Source: Acidobacteria bacterium RIFCSPLOWO2_02_FULL_61_28 | Lineage (GTDB): Bacteria; Acidobacteriota; Terriglobia; 2-12-FULL-54-10 | Reading direction: 5' to 3' | Assembly (NCBI GenBank): GCA_001767035.1 | Contig: MEKR01000053.1 | Span: 17,474 to 68,005 of the forward strand | Length of the DNA: 50,532 nt | Part shown: positions 1 to 9,020 of the stretch, piece after piece | Numbering within the stretch: position 1 is the first letter of the stretch | Layout of the letters: each line of letters opens with the position of its first letter | Translations under genes and position numbers: made by a program | The notes under the pieces: model-generated | Told to the model about the DNA's origin: nothing | Databases searched by the model: none | Seen by the model: the letters and a program-made list of their open reading frames with translations, nothing else

Positions 1-570
1 CACGATTTCGACGCCGCGCAGGAGTTCGTAGGAGGACTCCGGAACCTGGCTGTAATCGGTCAGGTACGCCACCGGGCCGAAGCGGAAGCCAAGCACTTCC
101 AGACGCCCGTGGAGGACCTGGACCGGCACAAACTCCAGGCCGAACAATTCGAGCGGGCCGGTAATCAGATGGTCCTCGATGGACGGGACGCCGCCGAACG
201 GGGCATACCCGTCGAAGGCATACTGGAAGATGCGCCGGATGCCCCGGAGCGCCGACTGGTTGGCGTAAATCGGGATGGTCTTATTCGTGTTGAGCGTAAA
301 TGCGCGCGTGTCGTCGAGACCCAATACGTGGTCGGCGTGCCCGTGCGTATAGAGAACTGCGTCGAGGCGGTCGAGGCCGGCACGGATCGCCTGGAAGCGA
401 AAGTCCGGTCCGGTGTCAATGACGACGGCGTGGCCGTTGTAGCGCAACAGGATCGAGGGGCGGGTGCGCTTGTCGCGGGGATCGGAGGAGAGGCAAACGC
501 GGCAGGGACAGCCGATGGTCGGCACGCCGAGCGAGGTTCCCGAACCCAGGACCGTCAATTCGACCCGCAT
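1..570 (-). CDS. PhnP-like MBL-fold metallo-hydrolase (partial)
   Basis: The 3' end runs off the left edge; about 190 N-terminal residues are visible from an ATG at 568-570. The opening GSGTSLGVPTIGCPC with Cys21, Cys23 and Cys26 resembles PhnP, where such cysteines hold a structural zinc. THGHADH at residues 75-81 is the metallo-beta-lactamase metal motif, and a later His (VLHGR) and Asp (LTDYS) fit the remaining ligands. Family members cleave phosphodiesters such as cyclic phosphates; the substrate here is unknown, and no phosphonate genes are in view. It starts 1 base after the stop of the DUF1844 gene upstream, so the two are probably co-transcribed. Confidence 0.85.
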   Translation of the reverse strand, partial: MRVELTVLGSGTSLGVPTIGCPCRVCLSSDPRDKRTRPSILLRYNGHAVVIDTGPDFRFQAIRAGLDRLDAVLYTHGHADHVLGLDDTRAFTLNTNKTIPIYANQSALRGIRRIFQYAFDGYAPFGGVPSIEDHLITGPLELFGLEFVPVQVLHGRLEVLGFRFGPVAYLTDYSQVPESSYELLRGVEIV

Positions 571-571
571 C

Positions 572-1060
572 TTACCGAACCGGCCGCCCCATCCGGCGGT
601 TCAGTTCGACGAAGGCCATGCGGAGTTCGTAGAGCCCGCCGTTGAGAATTTCTTCCTCCTCCTTGGTCAAATTCCCTTTCGTCTTTTCCTGCAACACCAG
701 GAGCAGGTCAATCGTTTCCTGCGCGGCCACGAGGTCCGGAGGGGGCGGCGGCTCTCCCGGGCGGGCTGCCAGACCCATCTGGAACATCGCCGAGGTGAGC
801 AGCGACATGACCAGTTGCTCGAACTGGCTGCCGCGCGGCGCGCGGCGCGCCTCCGCAGCGGTGGGCAGGCTCTTGGCCTGGCTCCGGGGAGGCTCCGGGG
901 TCGGCGGTTTGGGCGGAGGCGGTGGCGCTTTTGGCGGCTCGATTACCGCATCCGGCCGCCGCTGACCGTCGGGCGTAAAGAGGCGGCGGTCTACGACTTT
1001 GAATTCATCGGGTTCTTCTTCTTTCGGATTCGGCATGATTGGAGGATGCGCTTGGCTCAA
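572..1060 (-). CDS. DUF1844 domain protein
   Basis: A 162-residue cytoplasmic protein. The N-terminal half is proline- and acid-rich and probably disordered (poly-proline near residue 50). The C-terminal half carries the DUF1844 signature: FEQLVMSLLTSAMFQMG, then IDLLLVLQEKTKGNLTKEE and LYELRMAFVEL, predicted to be helical. The function of the family is not known. The start given is TTG at 1060; an ATG at 1034-1036 (eight codons in) is equally possible since neither has a clear Shine-Dalgarno sequence. The pairing with an MBL hydrolase directly downstream is, from memory, a recurring arrangement in Acidobacteria. Confidence 0.85.
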   Translation of the reverse strand: MSQAHPPIMPNPKEEEPDEFKVVDRRLFTPDGQRRPDAVIEPPKAPPPPPKPPTPEPPRSQAKSLPTAAEARRAPRGSQFEQLVMSLLTSAMFQMGLAARPGEPPPPPDLVAAQETIDLLLVLQEKTKGNLTKEEEEILNGGLYELRMAFVELNRRMGRPVR

Positions 1061-1072
1061 GGTGTTAGGTGT

Positions 1073-1110
1073 CAGGTGCTAGGTCGCCAAACCCTAACCC
1101 CTAGCACCTG
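1073..1110. repeat. 11-bp perfect inverted repeat
   Basis: CAGGTGCTAGG (1073-1083) is repeated in inverted form as CCTAGCACCTG (1100-1110) with a 16-nt loop. It lies between the acyl-CoA dehydrogenase stop and the DUF1844 start. No U-tract follows, so it is not a clear intrinsic terminator. It belongs to the TTAGGTGCTAGG-like spacer repeats common in such genomes. Confidence 0.6.
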
Positions 1111-1193
1111 CTAGTGTACATCGGGCGCGCGCAGACAGGCAAGACGAGTGCTAGGAAGGCTGCCCGCCAGCGCCGAGATTTTGTGCCGAAGTC

Positions 1194-2336
1194 TTACAGG
1201 AGGGCGCGGGAGATGGTGAGGCGTTGGGACTCGTTGCCGCCCTCGAGAATCTGGAGCAGCTTGGCTTGGCGGATGCGCCGTTCGAGCGGAAAGCGGTGGA
1301 GATAGCCCGCCTCTCCGAGCAGTTGCGCACAGTCAATCGTCAACCGCATGGCCATGTCGGTGGCGAAGCACTTGGCGGCGGCGCCCAGCTTGGCCTGCTC
1401 GGCGCTGCGCTGATCGAAGGCTGCGGCGGCGCGGACCACCAGGCCGCGGGCGGCCTCGACGGCTATCGCCATGTCCGCCAGTTGGAGCTTGACGCTTTCC
1501 GATTCGGCAATGCGGCGGCCGAACTGCTTGTGCTCCCGGGCGTGGCGCACGGCGGTATCGAGCGTAGCTTGCCCCAGCCCGACGCCCAGCGCCGCCAGCA
1601 GCGGGCGGCTGAAGCCGGTAATCTGGCTTTGGATGGCCACGCCCTCGCCCGGCTGGCCGATGCGGCTTGCTTCCGGAATGCGACATTCTTCCAGAAGCAG
1701 TCCGCTGGTCGAGAAGCCGTGGGAGTCCATTTCCCACTCCCGCTTCAGGATCAAAAGCCCCGGCGCGCCCTGCTCGACGAGGAACGCGCTGCTGCTCGCT
1801 TGATCCGTGGTGGGCAACTCTTTGGCAAACACGACCAACCAGCGAGCTCCTTCGGCATTCAGGACCAGTTGCTTCGCGCCGTTGAGGATATATTCACTCT
1901 CTTCTTTGACAGCGGAAGTCCGCAGTCCGCCCGGTTCCGGCTCCAGTTCCATCGTGGCGCAGGTGGCCAGCGAGCGCCCGGAAATCAGGTCGGGAAGAAT
2001 TTTTTCTTTTTGCTCTGCGGTCCCGTCCAGGAGAAGGGGAACAGCCGCAAGCTGATTGCTGGCCAGGATCATCGCCACACTGGCGGAGTAACGCGCCACT
2101 TCCCCCACCATCAGGCAATTGGCAACCATGCTGCCGCTGAGTCCGCCGTACTCCAGCGGAAACGGAAACGAGACCACTCCATTCTCGCGGAGGATGTGCC
2201 ACACCGCCCAGGGAAAGCCCCACTCGTCCCGGTTCTGCTCGAGCAACGGCCCCACCTGTTCCCGCAAGAGGCTCTCCACCGCGGAAACCAGCACGTCTTG
2301 ATCGTCGCTGGTGGCAAGAAGGGATTTGAGTGACAT
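1194..2336 (-). CDS. Acyl-CoA dehydrogenase family protein
   Basis: A 380-residue flavoprotein of the acyl-CoA dehydrogenase superfamily, which introduces a trans-2,3 double bond into acyl-CoA and passes electrons to ETF. Visible features are an N-terminal helical domain, a central beta-domain (CATMELEPEPGG in place of the usual TEPxxGSD, so more divergent), the C-terminal helical motif ARGLVVRAAAAFDQ and the ending ILEGGNESQRLTISRALL. Glu365 in that ending sits where short/medium-chain enzymes have their catalytic base. ATG 2334-2336 is preferred over an upstream TTG at 2360 because AGGGA lies 9 nt before it and the enzyme then has family length. The substrate cannot be assigned. Confidence 0.85.
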   Translation of the reverse strand: MSLKSLLATSDDQDVLVSAVESLLREQVGPLLEQNRDEWGFPWAVWHILRENGVVSFPFPLEYGGLSGSMVANCLMVGEVARYSASVAMILASNQLAAVPLLLDGTAEQKEKILPDLISGRSLATCATMELEPEPGGLRTSAVKEESEYILNGAKQLVLNAEGARWLVVFAKELPTTDQASSSAFLVEQGAPGLLILKREWEMDSHGFSTSGLLLEECRIPEASRIGQPGEGVAIQSQITGFSRPLLAALGVGLGQATLDTAVRHAREHKQFGRRIAESESVKLQLADMAIAVEAARGLVVRAAAAFDQRSAEQAKLGAAAKCFATDMAMRLTIDCAQLLGEAGYLHRFPLERRIRQAKLLQILEGGNESQRLTISRALL

Positions 2337-2543
2337 GACGATTTCCCTGCGAAGGTCCAATTATACCCCTGGTGCCTTGACGGAGACAGCGTTCTCCCGG
2401 TGCAGTTCCGGAGACGATCTGCCCGTACAATGGAACCTCCCATCCGCAGCGGGCTACTTGCCGGATCGAGAGAAAGCAGGGCGACCAGCGACATTCTCCC
2501 GGAAAAAGGCGGTTGTGGGTCGGAGCGATCCGCCGGGGAATTC

Positions 2544-2573
2544 TTGACTCCGAGGGCAGTTTTTAGATAGCAT
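2544..2573 (+). promoter_or_regulatory. Putative sigma-70 promoter for pilB
   Basis: TTGACT (2544-2549), 18-nt spacer, TAGCAT (2568-2573), about 75 nt before the pilB ATG. The gap 2337-2646 otherwise holds nothing recognisable. Matches are 5/6 and 4/6, so this is tentative. Confidence 0.4.
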
Positions 2574-2646
2574 TCGGAAGGAGTTGGCTTACGCGAATCC
2601 CCAGAATTCGTAGAGTCTATGTGTCGGCGATGGTAAGGAGCAATTG

Positions 2647-4365
2647 ATGTCCGGGACTCGACTGGGCGACTTGATGGTCAAGGAAAGTCTCATCGCCCCC
2701 GAACAACTGGCCCAGGCCTTGGAGTACCAGAAGAAAAACGGGGGGCGATTGGGCAGTTGCCTGATCAAGATGGGCTTCGTCAATGACGAAGATGTAACGA
2801 CCTTCCTCTCCCGCCAGTACGGTGTTCCTTCGATTAATCTGGCTTATTTTGAAGTGGATTCCGACGTCGTCAAGCTCGTCCCGGAAGACACGGCCCGGCG
2901 CTATGAAATCGTACCGCTGAGCCGGGTGGGCTCGTCGCTCACCATCGCCATGGTGGACCCCACCAATGTCTTCGCAATGGACGACATCAAGTTCATGACC
3001 GGCTTTAACGTCGAGCCGGTGGTGGCCTCGGAAAGCTCCATCCGCGAAGCGATTGACCGGTTCTACGCCCAGGCGCAAGGAAGCGCGCTGGACAAGGTCA
3101 TGGAGGAATTCGCCGAGGGAGGAGAAGACGTTCTCGAGCTCGAGGCCACTCAGGAAGAACTTGCGGAAGGAGAGCTGGAAAGGGCGGCGGGGGAGGCCCC
3201 GGTCGTGAAGCTGGTGAATATCATCCTCCGGGAATCGGTCAACCGCGGCGCCAGCGATATTCACATGGAACCCTACGAAAAGGATTACCGCGTCCGGTTC
3301 CGGATTGACGGGTTGCTGCAGACCGTGATGACGCCGCCCTTCAAGATGCGCGATGGCATCATTTCCCGCATCAAGATCATGTCCAAGCTCGACATCGCGG
3401 AGAAACGGCTCCCGCAAGACGGCCGGATCATGATCCGCTTCCAGAAGGACGGGAAGGTGAAGCAACTGGACTTCCGTGTCAGCGTGCTGCCGACCCTGCA
3501 CGGCGAAAAAGTAGTCATGCGGCTGCTCGACAAGGAAAACCTGCGGCTGGACATGACCAAACTGGGGTTCGAGCAGGAATCCCTCACCAAGTTTGAACGA
3601 GCGATCCTGAAGCCCTGGGGCATGGTGCTGGTGACGGGACCGACGGGCAGCGGGAAGACCAATACCCTCTATTCCTCCGTCTCCCGCTTGAACAGTCCGG
3701 ATACCAATATTGTCACGGCGGAAGACCCCGTGGAGTTCCAGTTGCACGGGATCAACCAGGTTCAGATGAAGGAGCAAATCGGCTTAAACTTTGCGTCGGC
3801 GCTGCGTTCCTTCCTGCGCCAGGACCCGAACATCATCCTGGTGGGGGAAATCCGGGACTTTGAAACGGCGGAGGTGGCCATCAAGGCCGCGCTCACCGGA
3901 CACCTGGTCCTGAGCACGCTGCACACCAACGACGCTCCGTCAACCATCAGCCGCCTGATGAATATGGGGATTGAACCGTTCTTGGTCGCCACCTCCGTCC
4001 AACTGATTTGCGCCCAGCGGCTGGTGCGGCGCATCTGCGTCAACTGCAAGATCGAGCACAAGATGCCTCTCCAGGCCCTGATTGACGCCGGGTATACGCC
4101 CCAGGAGGCCCAGGAAGTGGTCACTTACAAGGGCAAAGGGTGCGAGAAGTGCAATGGGACTGGCGGCAAAGGGCGCGTGGGACTCTATGAAGTCATGGAA
4201 ATGACCGAAGATCTCCGGGAGTTGGTCCTGGTCGGGGCTTCTGCCCTGGAACTGAAAAGGAAGGCCATGGAGCTGGGGATGATCACCCTCCGCCGAAGCG
4301 GCCTCATCAAAGTGCGCGAAGGGTTAACAACCTTGGAAGAAGTGGTCAAAGAAACTGTATTGTAA
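2647..4365 (+). CDS. pilB: Type IV pilus assembly ATPase PilB
   Basis: Hexameric GspE/PilB-family ATPase (572 aa) that drives pilus extension from the cytoplasmic face of the inner membrane. The N-terminus has two MshEN-type repeats (RLGDLMVKESLIAPEQL, then RLGSCLIKMGFVNDEDV), a fold that binds cyclic di-GMP in MshE. The core has Walker A GPTGSGKT at 331-338, an Asp box (AEDPVEFQ), Walker B ILVGEIRD, a His box (LSTLHTNDAPS) and a C-terminal zinc-type tetracysteine (CVNC...CEKC) typical of extension ATPases and absent from PilT. ATG 2647 has AAGGAG six bases upstream, better than the TTG immediately before it. First gene of pilB-pilT-pilC. Confidence 0.97.
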   Translation: MSGTRLGDLMVKESLIAPEQLAQALEYQKKNGGRLGSCLIKMGFVNDEDVTTFLSRQYGVPSINLAYFEVDSDVVKLVPEDTARRYEIVPLSRVGSSLTIAMVDPTNVFAMDDIKFMTGFNVEPVVASESSIREAIDRFYAQAQGSALDKVMEEFAEGGEDVLELEATQEELAEGELERAAGEAPVVKLVNIILRESVNRGASDIHMEPYEKDYRVRFRIDGLLQTVMTPPFKMRDGIISRIKIMSKLDIAEKRLPQDGRIMIRFQKDGKVKQLDFRVSVLPTLHGEKVVMRLLDKENLRLDMTKLGFEQESLTKFERAILKPWGMVLVTGPTGSGKTNTLYSSVSRLNSPDTNIVTAEDPVEFQLHGINQVQMKEQIGLNFASALRSFLRQDPNIILVGEIRDFETAEVAIKAALTGHLVLSTLHTNDAPSTISRLMNMGIEPFLVATSVQLICAQRLVRRICVNCKIEHKMPLQALIDAGYTPQEAQEVVTYKGKGCEKCNGTGGKGRVGLYEVMEMTEDLRELVLVGASALELKRKAMELGMITLRRSGLIKVREGLTTLEEVVKETVL

Positions 4366-4445
4366 ACTATCTCCGGAAGGATCAGAATTGGAACCAAGCG
4401 ATTCGATCCCGAGAGGGTGGCCGGTTTTCGAAGGGGGAGGGCAGA

Positions 4446-5564
4446 ATGGCGGTATCGCTGAGTGAGCTGCTGAAAAAATTGTTGGAGATGAACGGGTCGG
4501 ACTTGCACGTAACGACCAACAGTCCTCCCCAGATTCGGGTGGACGGGGCATTGCGGCCTTTGGATATGCCGCCGCTTTCGGCGGCGGAGACCAAGCAGCT
4601 CGCGTACAGCGTGCTGACGGACGCGCAGAAACACCGCTTCGAGGAAAACCTGGAACTCGACTTCAGCTTCGGCATCAAAGGGCTGGCCCGCTTCCGGGCC
4701 AACATCTTCAACCAGCGCGGCGCCGTGGCAGCCGTCTTCCGCATGATCCCCTACGAAATCCGGACGTTTCAACAACTGGGCCTTCCCGTGGTGGTCTCCA
4801 AGATGTGCGACAAGCCGCGCGGGTTGATTCTGGTGACGGGTCCCACGGGCAGCGGCAAGTCCACCACGCTGGCGGCCATGCTGGACAAAATCAACAATGA
4901 GCGCCACGACCACATCCTCTCGGTTGAGGACCCGATCGAGTTTCTTCACTCCCACAAGAACTGCCTGGTGAACCAGCGGGAGGTGCACTCCGACACCCAT
5001 TCGTTTCCCAATGCGCTGCGCGCCGCACTGCGCGAGGACCCGGACGTGGTGCTGATCGGCGAGATGCGCGACCTGGAAACCATTGAGTCCGCCCTGCGGA
5101 TCGCGGAGACCGGCCACCTCACCTTCGGCACCCTCCACACCAACTCCGCGGCCTCGACCATCAACCGCCTGGTGGACGTGTTTCCGTCTCACCAGCAGCC
5201 CCAGATCCGCGCGCAGTTGTCGCTGGTGTTGGAAGGGATCCTCTGCCAGGCCTTGCTGCCCAAGACTTCCGGCTCGGGGCGGGCCATGGCGATGGAAATC
5301 TTAGTTCCCAACTCGGCCATTCGGAACCTGATTCGCGAAGACAAGATTCACCAGATTTATTCCGCCATGCAGGCCGGGCAGGAAAAATACGGCATGCAGA
5401 CGTTCAACCAGTCCCTAGCCACGCTCCACTTCCAGAAGCTCATCACGCTGGACACAGCGATGGCTCGGTCGAGCAATCCCGATGAGTTGCAGGACATGAT
5501 CAACCGGGGAACAGGATTGCTGGCGACGGGGCAACGGTCGCAAGCCGGGCCCGTCAAGAGATAA
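4446..5564 (+). CDS. pilT: Type IV pilus retraction ATPase PilT
   Basis: A 372-residue retraction motor that depolymerises the pilus and powers twitching motility. It has the N-terminal PAS-like domain of PilT (GSDLHVTTNSPPQIRVDG), Walker A GPTGSGKS at 132-139, Walker B VVLIGEMRD, the His box LTFGTLHTNSAAST and the C-terminal AIRNLIREDK motif needed for retraction in known PilT proteins. It lacks the tetracysteine of the neighbouring PilB, which separates the two motors. It has a strong GGGGGAGGG ribosome site and lies 80 nt after pilB. Confidence 0.97.
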   Translation: MAVSLSELLKKLLEMNGSDLHVTTNSPPQIRVDGALRPLDMPPLSAAETKQLAYSVLTDAQKHRFEENLELDFSFGIKGLARFRANIFNQRGAVAAVFRMIPYEIRTFQQLGLPVVVSKMCDKPRGLILVTGPTGSGKSTTLAAMLDKINNERHDHILSVEDPIEFLHSHKNCLVNQREVHSDTHSFPNALRAALREDPDVVLIGEMRDLETIESALRIAETGHLTFGTLHTNSAASTINRLVDVFPSHQQPQIRAQLSLVLEGILCQALLPKTSGSGRAMAMEILVPNSAIRNLIREDKIHQIYSAMQAGQEKYGMQTFNQSLATLHFQKLITLDTAMARSSNPDELQDMINRGTGLLATGQRSQAGPVKR

Positions 5565-5638
5565 GGATACTGCGCGGTCTGGCTTGAACCGCCGCGGTTC
5601 CCGGACCGCCGTGAATGAACGCGTTGAGGAGGTAACCG

Positions 5639-6850
5639 ATGCCCGTCTACGTCTATGATGGACGCACCGCCCGAGGAACGAAAATTAGTGGACAGGAGCG
5701 GATGGCCGAAAGCAAGGCCGCGTTGACCGCCCTGCTCCGCCGCGAGCGGATCACACCCACCAAGATCAAAGAGAAGGGCAAGGAATTCGCCCTTCCGATC
5801 TTGGGCGGGCAGAAAATTACGGCCAAGGAACTGGCCATTTTCTTCCGCCAGTTCTCGGTCATGATTGATTCCGGTTTGCCGCTGGTGCAGTGCCTGGAAA
5901 TCCTGGCTGGCAATCAAGAAAACACAGCCTTCCAGAAAGTGCTCACCGATGTCCGCTCCCACGTGGAGAGCGGTACGACCCTGGCCAACGCCATGCGGGA
6001 ACATCCCAAAACCTTCGATCAGTTGATGGTCAACATGATTGAGGCGGGCGAAACCGGAGGTATTCTGGACACGATTTTGCAGCGCCTCGCCGGCTATGTG
6101 GAAAAGGCGGTGAAACTGAGGGCCGCGGTCAAGTCCGCCTTGATTTATCCCGTGGCGGTGCTCGGCATCGCCGGCATTGTCATTACGATGCTGTTGTGGA
6201 AGGTGGTGCCGATTTTCGCGAACATGTTCGCTGCCATGGGCGTGGAACTGCCCTTGCCGACTAAAATCGTGGTCGGGATGAGCTCCTTCATCGGGCGGTT
6301 CGGGTGGGTTTTTATCATTCTGGGGATCTTCGCGTTCTTTGGCTTCAAGAGGGTCTACGCGTCCGAAGGTGGCCGTTATACGATTGACCGGATCATGCTG
6401 CGGATTCCGGTGATTGGCGATTTGCTCCGGAAAATCGCGGTGGCCCGCTTCACGCGGACCCTTGGCACGCTCATCACCAGCGGCGTGCCGTTGTTGGAAT
6501 CCATGTCCATCACGGCCCGGACGAGCGGGAATGCCGTCGTCGAGCGGGCCATCATGGCAGTCCGCAAGGCCATCGAAGAAGGCCGCACCATTACGGAGCC
6601 GCTCAAGGAGTCGGGAGTCTTCCCCAACATGGTTACGCAGATGATCGCAGTGGGGGAGCAGACCGGCGCCATGGACGCCATGCTCCAAAAAATCGCGGAT
6701 TTCTACGAGATGGAAGTGGATGACGCCGTGAAGAACATGCTGACCCTGCTCGAGCCGGTCATCATCGCCTTCCTGGGGGCAACCGTCGGCGGCATCGTCG
6801 TTGCCATGTACATGCCGATGTTTGAATTGATCGCCAAGATGTCCGGGTAG
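5639..6850 (+). CDS. pilC: Type IV pilus inner-membrane platform protein PilC
   Basis: A 403-residue GspF/PilC-family protein with two tandem T2SSF domains (about 65-190 and 268-390) and three or so membrane segments, for example around residues 170-190, 215-235 and 372-392. It is the platform on which PilB and PilT act. The diagnostic FRQFSVMIDSGLPLVQCLE and its second copy FTRTLGTLITSGVPLLESM are both present. GAGGAGGT sits just before the ATG. No pilin or prepilin peptidase gene is in this window, so the rest of the system must be elsewhere. Confidence 0.96.
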   Translation: MPVYVYDGRTARGTKISGQERMAESKAALTALLRRERITPTKIKEKGKEFALPILGGQKITAKELAIFFRQFSVMIDSGLPLVQCLEILAGNQENTAFQKVLTDVRSHVESGTTLANAMREHPKTFDQLMVNMIEAGETGGILDTILQRLAGYVEKAVKLRAAVKSALIYPVAVLGIAGIVITMLLWKVVPIFANMFAAMGVELPLPTKIVVGMSSFIGRFGWVFIILGIFAFFGFKRVYASEGGRYTIDRIMLRIPVIGDLLRKIAVARFTRTLGTLITSGVPLLESMSITARTSGNAVVERAIMAVRKAIEEGRTITEPLKESGVFPNMVTQMIAVGEQTGAMDAMLQKIADFYEMEVDDAVKNMLTLLEPVIIAFLGATVGGIVVAMYMPMFELIAKMSG

Positions 6851-7085
6851 CCCCGAGCGGGTCCACCCCGGCGAGCGGTCAGCGGATTGAACCAACGAAG
6901 GGCGCAAACCGTTGGCCGCTTCGACAAATTGAGGAAGTCCCCTTTCGCGCCGTCACGCGCTTCCCGGGTCAGAGAGGCCCGGCATTCAAGCCAGAGTTGT
7001 CGCTTCTGCGGCGTAGCCTCCCAGGAGGTCCGTCCCGTAGAGCAACATTGTGAAAAGCACCCCGGGACGCCCGAGTGAGAACAGA

Positions 7086-7928
7086 ATGCAACGAGTCACT
7101 ACCACGCAACTGCTCAAGAAGAAAGCCCGGGCGGAAAAGATCGTCATGATCGCCGCCTACGATTATCCCACGGCCGTCCTGGCGGACGAGGCCGGGGTGG
7201 ACTCGGTGCTCGTGGGCGACTCGCTCGGAATGGTGGTCCTGGGGTATGAAACCACGCTCCCGGTGACGCTCGATGACATGATCCATCATACCCGGGCGGT
7301 GGTCCGCGGCGCGCAGCGGGCGTTGGTCGCTGTGGACTTGCCGTTCCTCACGTATCAGACCGGGACCGCAGACGCCGTGCGCAATGCCGGGCGGCTATTG
7401 CAGGAAGGCGCGTCGGCGGTCAAGCTCGAAGGCGGCGTGGATATCTGCCCGCAGGTCCGCGCGCTGGTCTCTGCCGGCATCCCCGTGATTGGCCACCTAG
7501 GTCTCACGCCGCAGTCCATCCATGTGTTTGGAGGGTACAAGCTGCAAGGACGGGATGAGGAAGCGGCCCAGAGAATTCTCTCCGACGCACAGGCTCTGGA
7601 GCACTCCGGCGCATTCTCCATTGTTCTCGAATGCATCCCGGAAGACCTGGCCGCAAGAATTACCGCCAGCCTCTCCATCCCTACCATTGGCATTGGCGCC
7701 GGCGTCCACTGCGACGGCCAAGTGCTGGTACTGCACGACCTGTTGGGCATTGCCGGGAAGGTAAAGCCGCGGTTTGTGAAGCAATACGCCCGCCTGGGGA
7801 ACGTCATCCGGGAAGCCATGGAACAGTACGCCCGCGAAGTGCGCGAGGGGAAATTCCCCGGCCCCGAGCATTCCTTCACCTCGGAAGAGCCCGTCACGCC
7901 CTCCTTGACCTCGGCCAAGAAGCCATGA
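7086..7928 (+). CDS. panB: Ketopantoate hydroxymethyltransferase PanB
   Basis: Transfers a hydroxymethyl group from methylene-tetrahydrofolate to 2-oxoisovalerate, the first step of pantothenate synthesis, in the cytoplasm. Seen in the sequence: the TIM-barrel start MIAAYDYPTAVLADEAGVD, the Mg-binding region VGDSLGMVVLGY, the conserved LEGG, GHLGLTPQ and GIGAGVHCDGQVLVLHD. ATG 7086 gives the normal N-terminus (about 280 aa); an in-frame GTG at 7050 would add 12 atypical residues. The stop overlaps the panC start by ATGA at 7925-7928, so translation is probably coupled. Confidence 0.96.
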   Translation: MQRVTTTQLLKKKARAEKIVMIAAYDYPTAVLADEAGVDSVLVGDSLGMVVLGYETTLPVTLDDMIHHTRAVVRGAQRALVAVDLPFLTYQTGTADAVRNAGRLLQEGASAVKLEGGVDICPQVRALVSAGIPVIGHLGLTPQSIHVFGGYKLQGRDEEAAQRILSDAQALEHSGAFSIVLECIPEDLAARITASLSIPTIGIGAGVHCDGQVLVLHDLLGIAGKVKPRFVKQYARLGNVIREAMEQYAREVREGKFPGPEHSFTSEEPVTPSLTSAKKP

Positions 7929-8797
7929 CCGTGGTTCTGGAAACGATCGCGGCCGCACGGCAGTGGGTGCGGACGGAGCGGACCGGCGGGAAGTCAATCG
8001 GCTTCGTTCCCACCATGGGCGCCTTCCACGATGGACACCGGAGCTTGTTCCGCCGCGCCCGCGAACAGTCGGACCGCGTGGTGGTCTCGATTTTTGTCAA
8101 TCCGTTGCAGTTCGGGCAGGGGGAAGATTTCGCTCGCTACCCCAGGGATTTCGCCCGGGACCTCGCTCTGGCGGAGCGCGAGGGCGTGGACGCGGTCTTT
8201 TGCCCGGAAGCGGGCGAGATGTATCCCGATGCGCTGCCGCTTACGGTCCATCCGGGAAAGCTGGGGAAGACTTTGTGCGGACCCTCGCGGCCGGGGCATT
8301 TTCGCGGCGTCGCCACGGTGGTCGCCAAGCTGCTCAACATCATCCAGCCGGACCGCGCTTTTTTCGGCCAGAAGGACGCGCAGCAGGCGGTCATCATTCA
8401 ATGGATGGTAAGGGGCCTGAATTTTCCCGTTGAAATCGAGGTCTGCCCGACCGTGCGCGAGCCGGATGGCCTGGCGATGAGCTCGCGGAACGCCTATCTC
8501 GACTCCGAAGAGCGGGCCAACGCCACGGTCCTCTACCGCTCCCTGCGCCGCGCCGAAGACCTGATTCGCTCCGGCGTCCGCGACGTCGCCCGGATCGAGC
8601 AGGAAATGCGCGATATGATCCGTTCTGTGCCCGGCGCGGAACTCGACTACGCCCGCGTCGTGGACCCGCATGCCTTGGGAGATGTGAAGCAAATTGCGGG
8701 TGAAGTGCTGGTCGCCGTCGGGGCGCGCTTCGGGAAAACCCGGTTGATTGATAACCTGCTCGCCGCGCCGCCAAGAGCAGTGACGAGTGGTCAGTGA
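7925..8797 (+). CDS. panC: Pantoate--beta-alanine ligase PanC
   Basis: Makes pantothenate from pantoate, beta-alanine and ATP. Class-I synthetase-like nucleotide motifs are clear: PTMGAFHDGHRSL (HIGH-like) at about residue 28, FGQKDAQQ, and DGLAMSSRN (KMSKS-like). Length is 290 aa, normal for PanC. The reading frame stays open upstream into panB, but the ATG at 7925 overlapping the panB stop gives the family N-terminus. panB-panC form a two-gene operon; panD was not seen nearby. Confidence 0.96.
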   Translation: MTVVLETIAAARQWVRTERTGGKSIGFVPTMGAFHDGHRSLFRRAREQSDRVVVSIFVNPLQFGQGEDFARYPRDFARDLALAEREGVDAVFCPEAGEMYPDALPLTVHPGKLGKTLCGPSRPGHFRGVATVVAKLLNIIQPDRAFFGQKDAQQAVIIQWMVRGLNFPVEIEVCPTVREPDGLAMSSRNAYLDSEERANATVLYRSLRRAEDLIRSGVRDVARIEQEMRDMIRSVPGAELDYARVVDPHALGDVKQIAGEVLVAVGARFGKTRLIDNLLAAPPRAVTSGQ

Positions 8798-8874
8798 TGA
8801 GTGACAAGATCGCTAGCCCGTAATCGCTCGAAGCCATTGCAAAAGCCACCAGGATGGTGAAGAGCCCTACCGAT

Positions 8875-8986
8875 TGTCATTCCGAGGGCCGTTGTTTTCT
8901 GACGGCCCGAGGAACCTGCACGTTCCCTAGTTGTGGCGGATGGGAAAACAGACGTGCAGGTCCCTCGCTTCGCTCGGGATGACAAT
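8875..8986. repeat. GTCATTCCGAG-type dispersed palindromic repeat
   Basis: An imperfect palindrome running from GATTGTCATTCCGAGG to CGGGATGACAATCC, with inner arms carrying CTGCACGT / ACGTGCAGG. Related pieces lie at 22581-22642, 30317-30371 and 47791-47823. It fills most of the spacer between panC and the adenosyltransferase gene. Confidence 0.7.
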
Positions 8987-9020
8987 CCAAAGGAACGTCG
9001 TAAGCATCGGACAAACGCTC

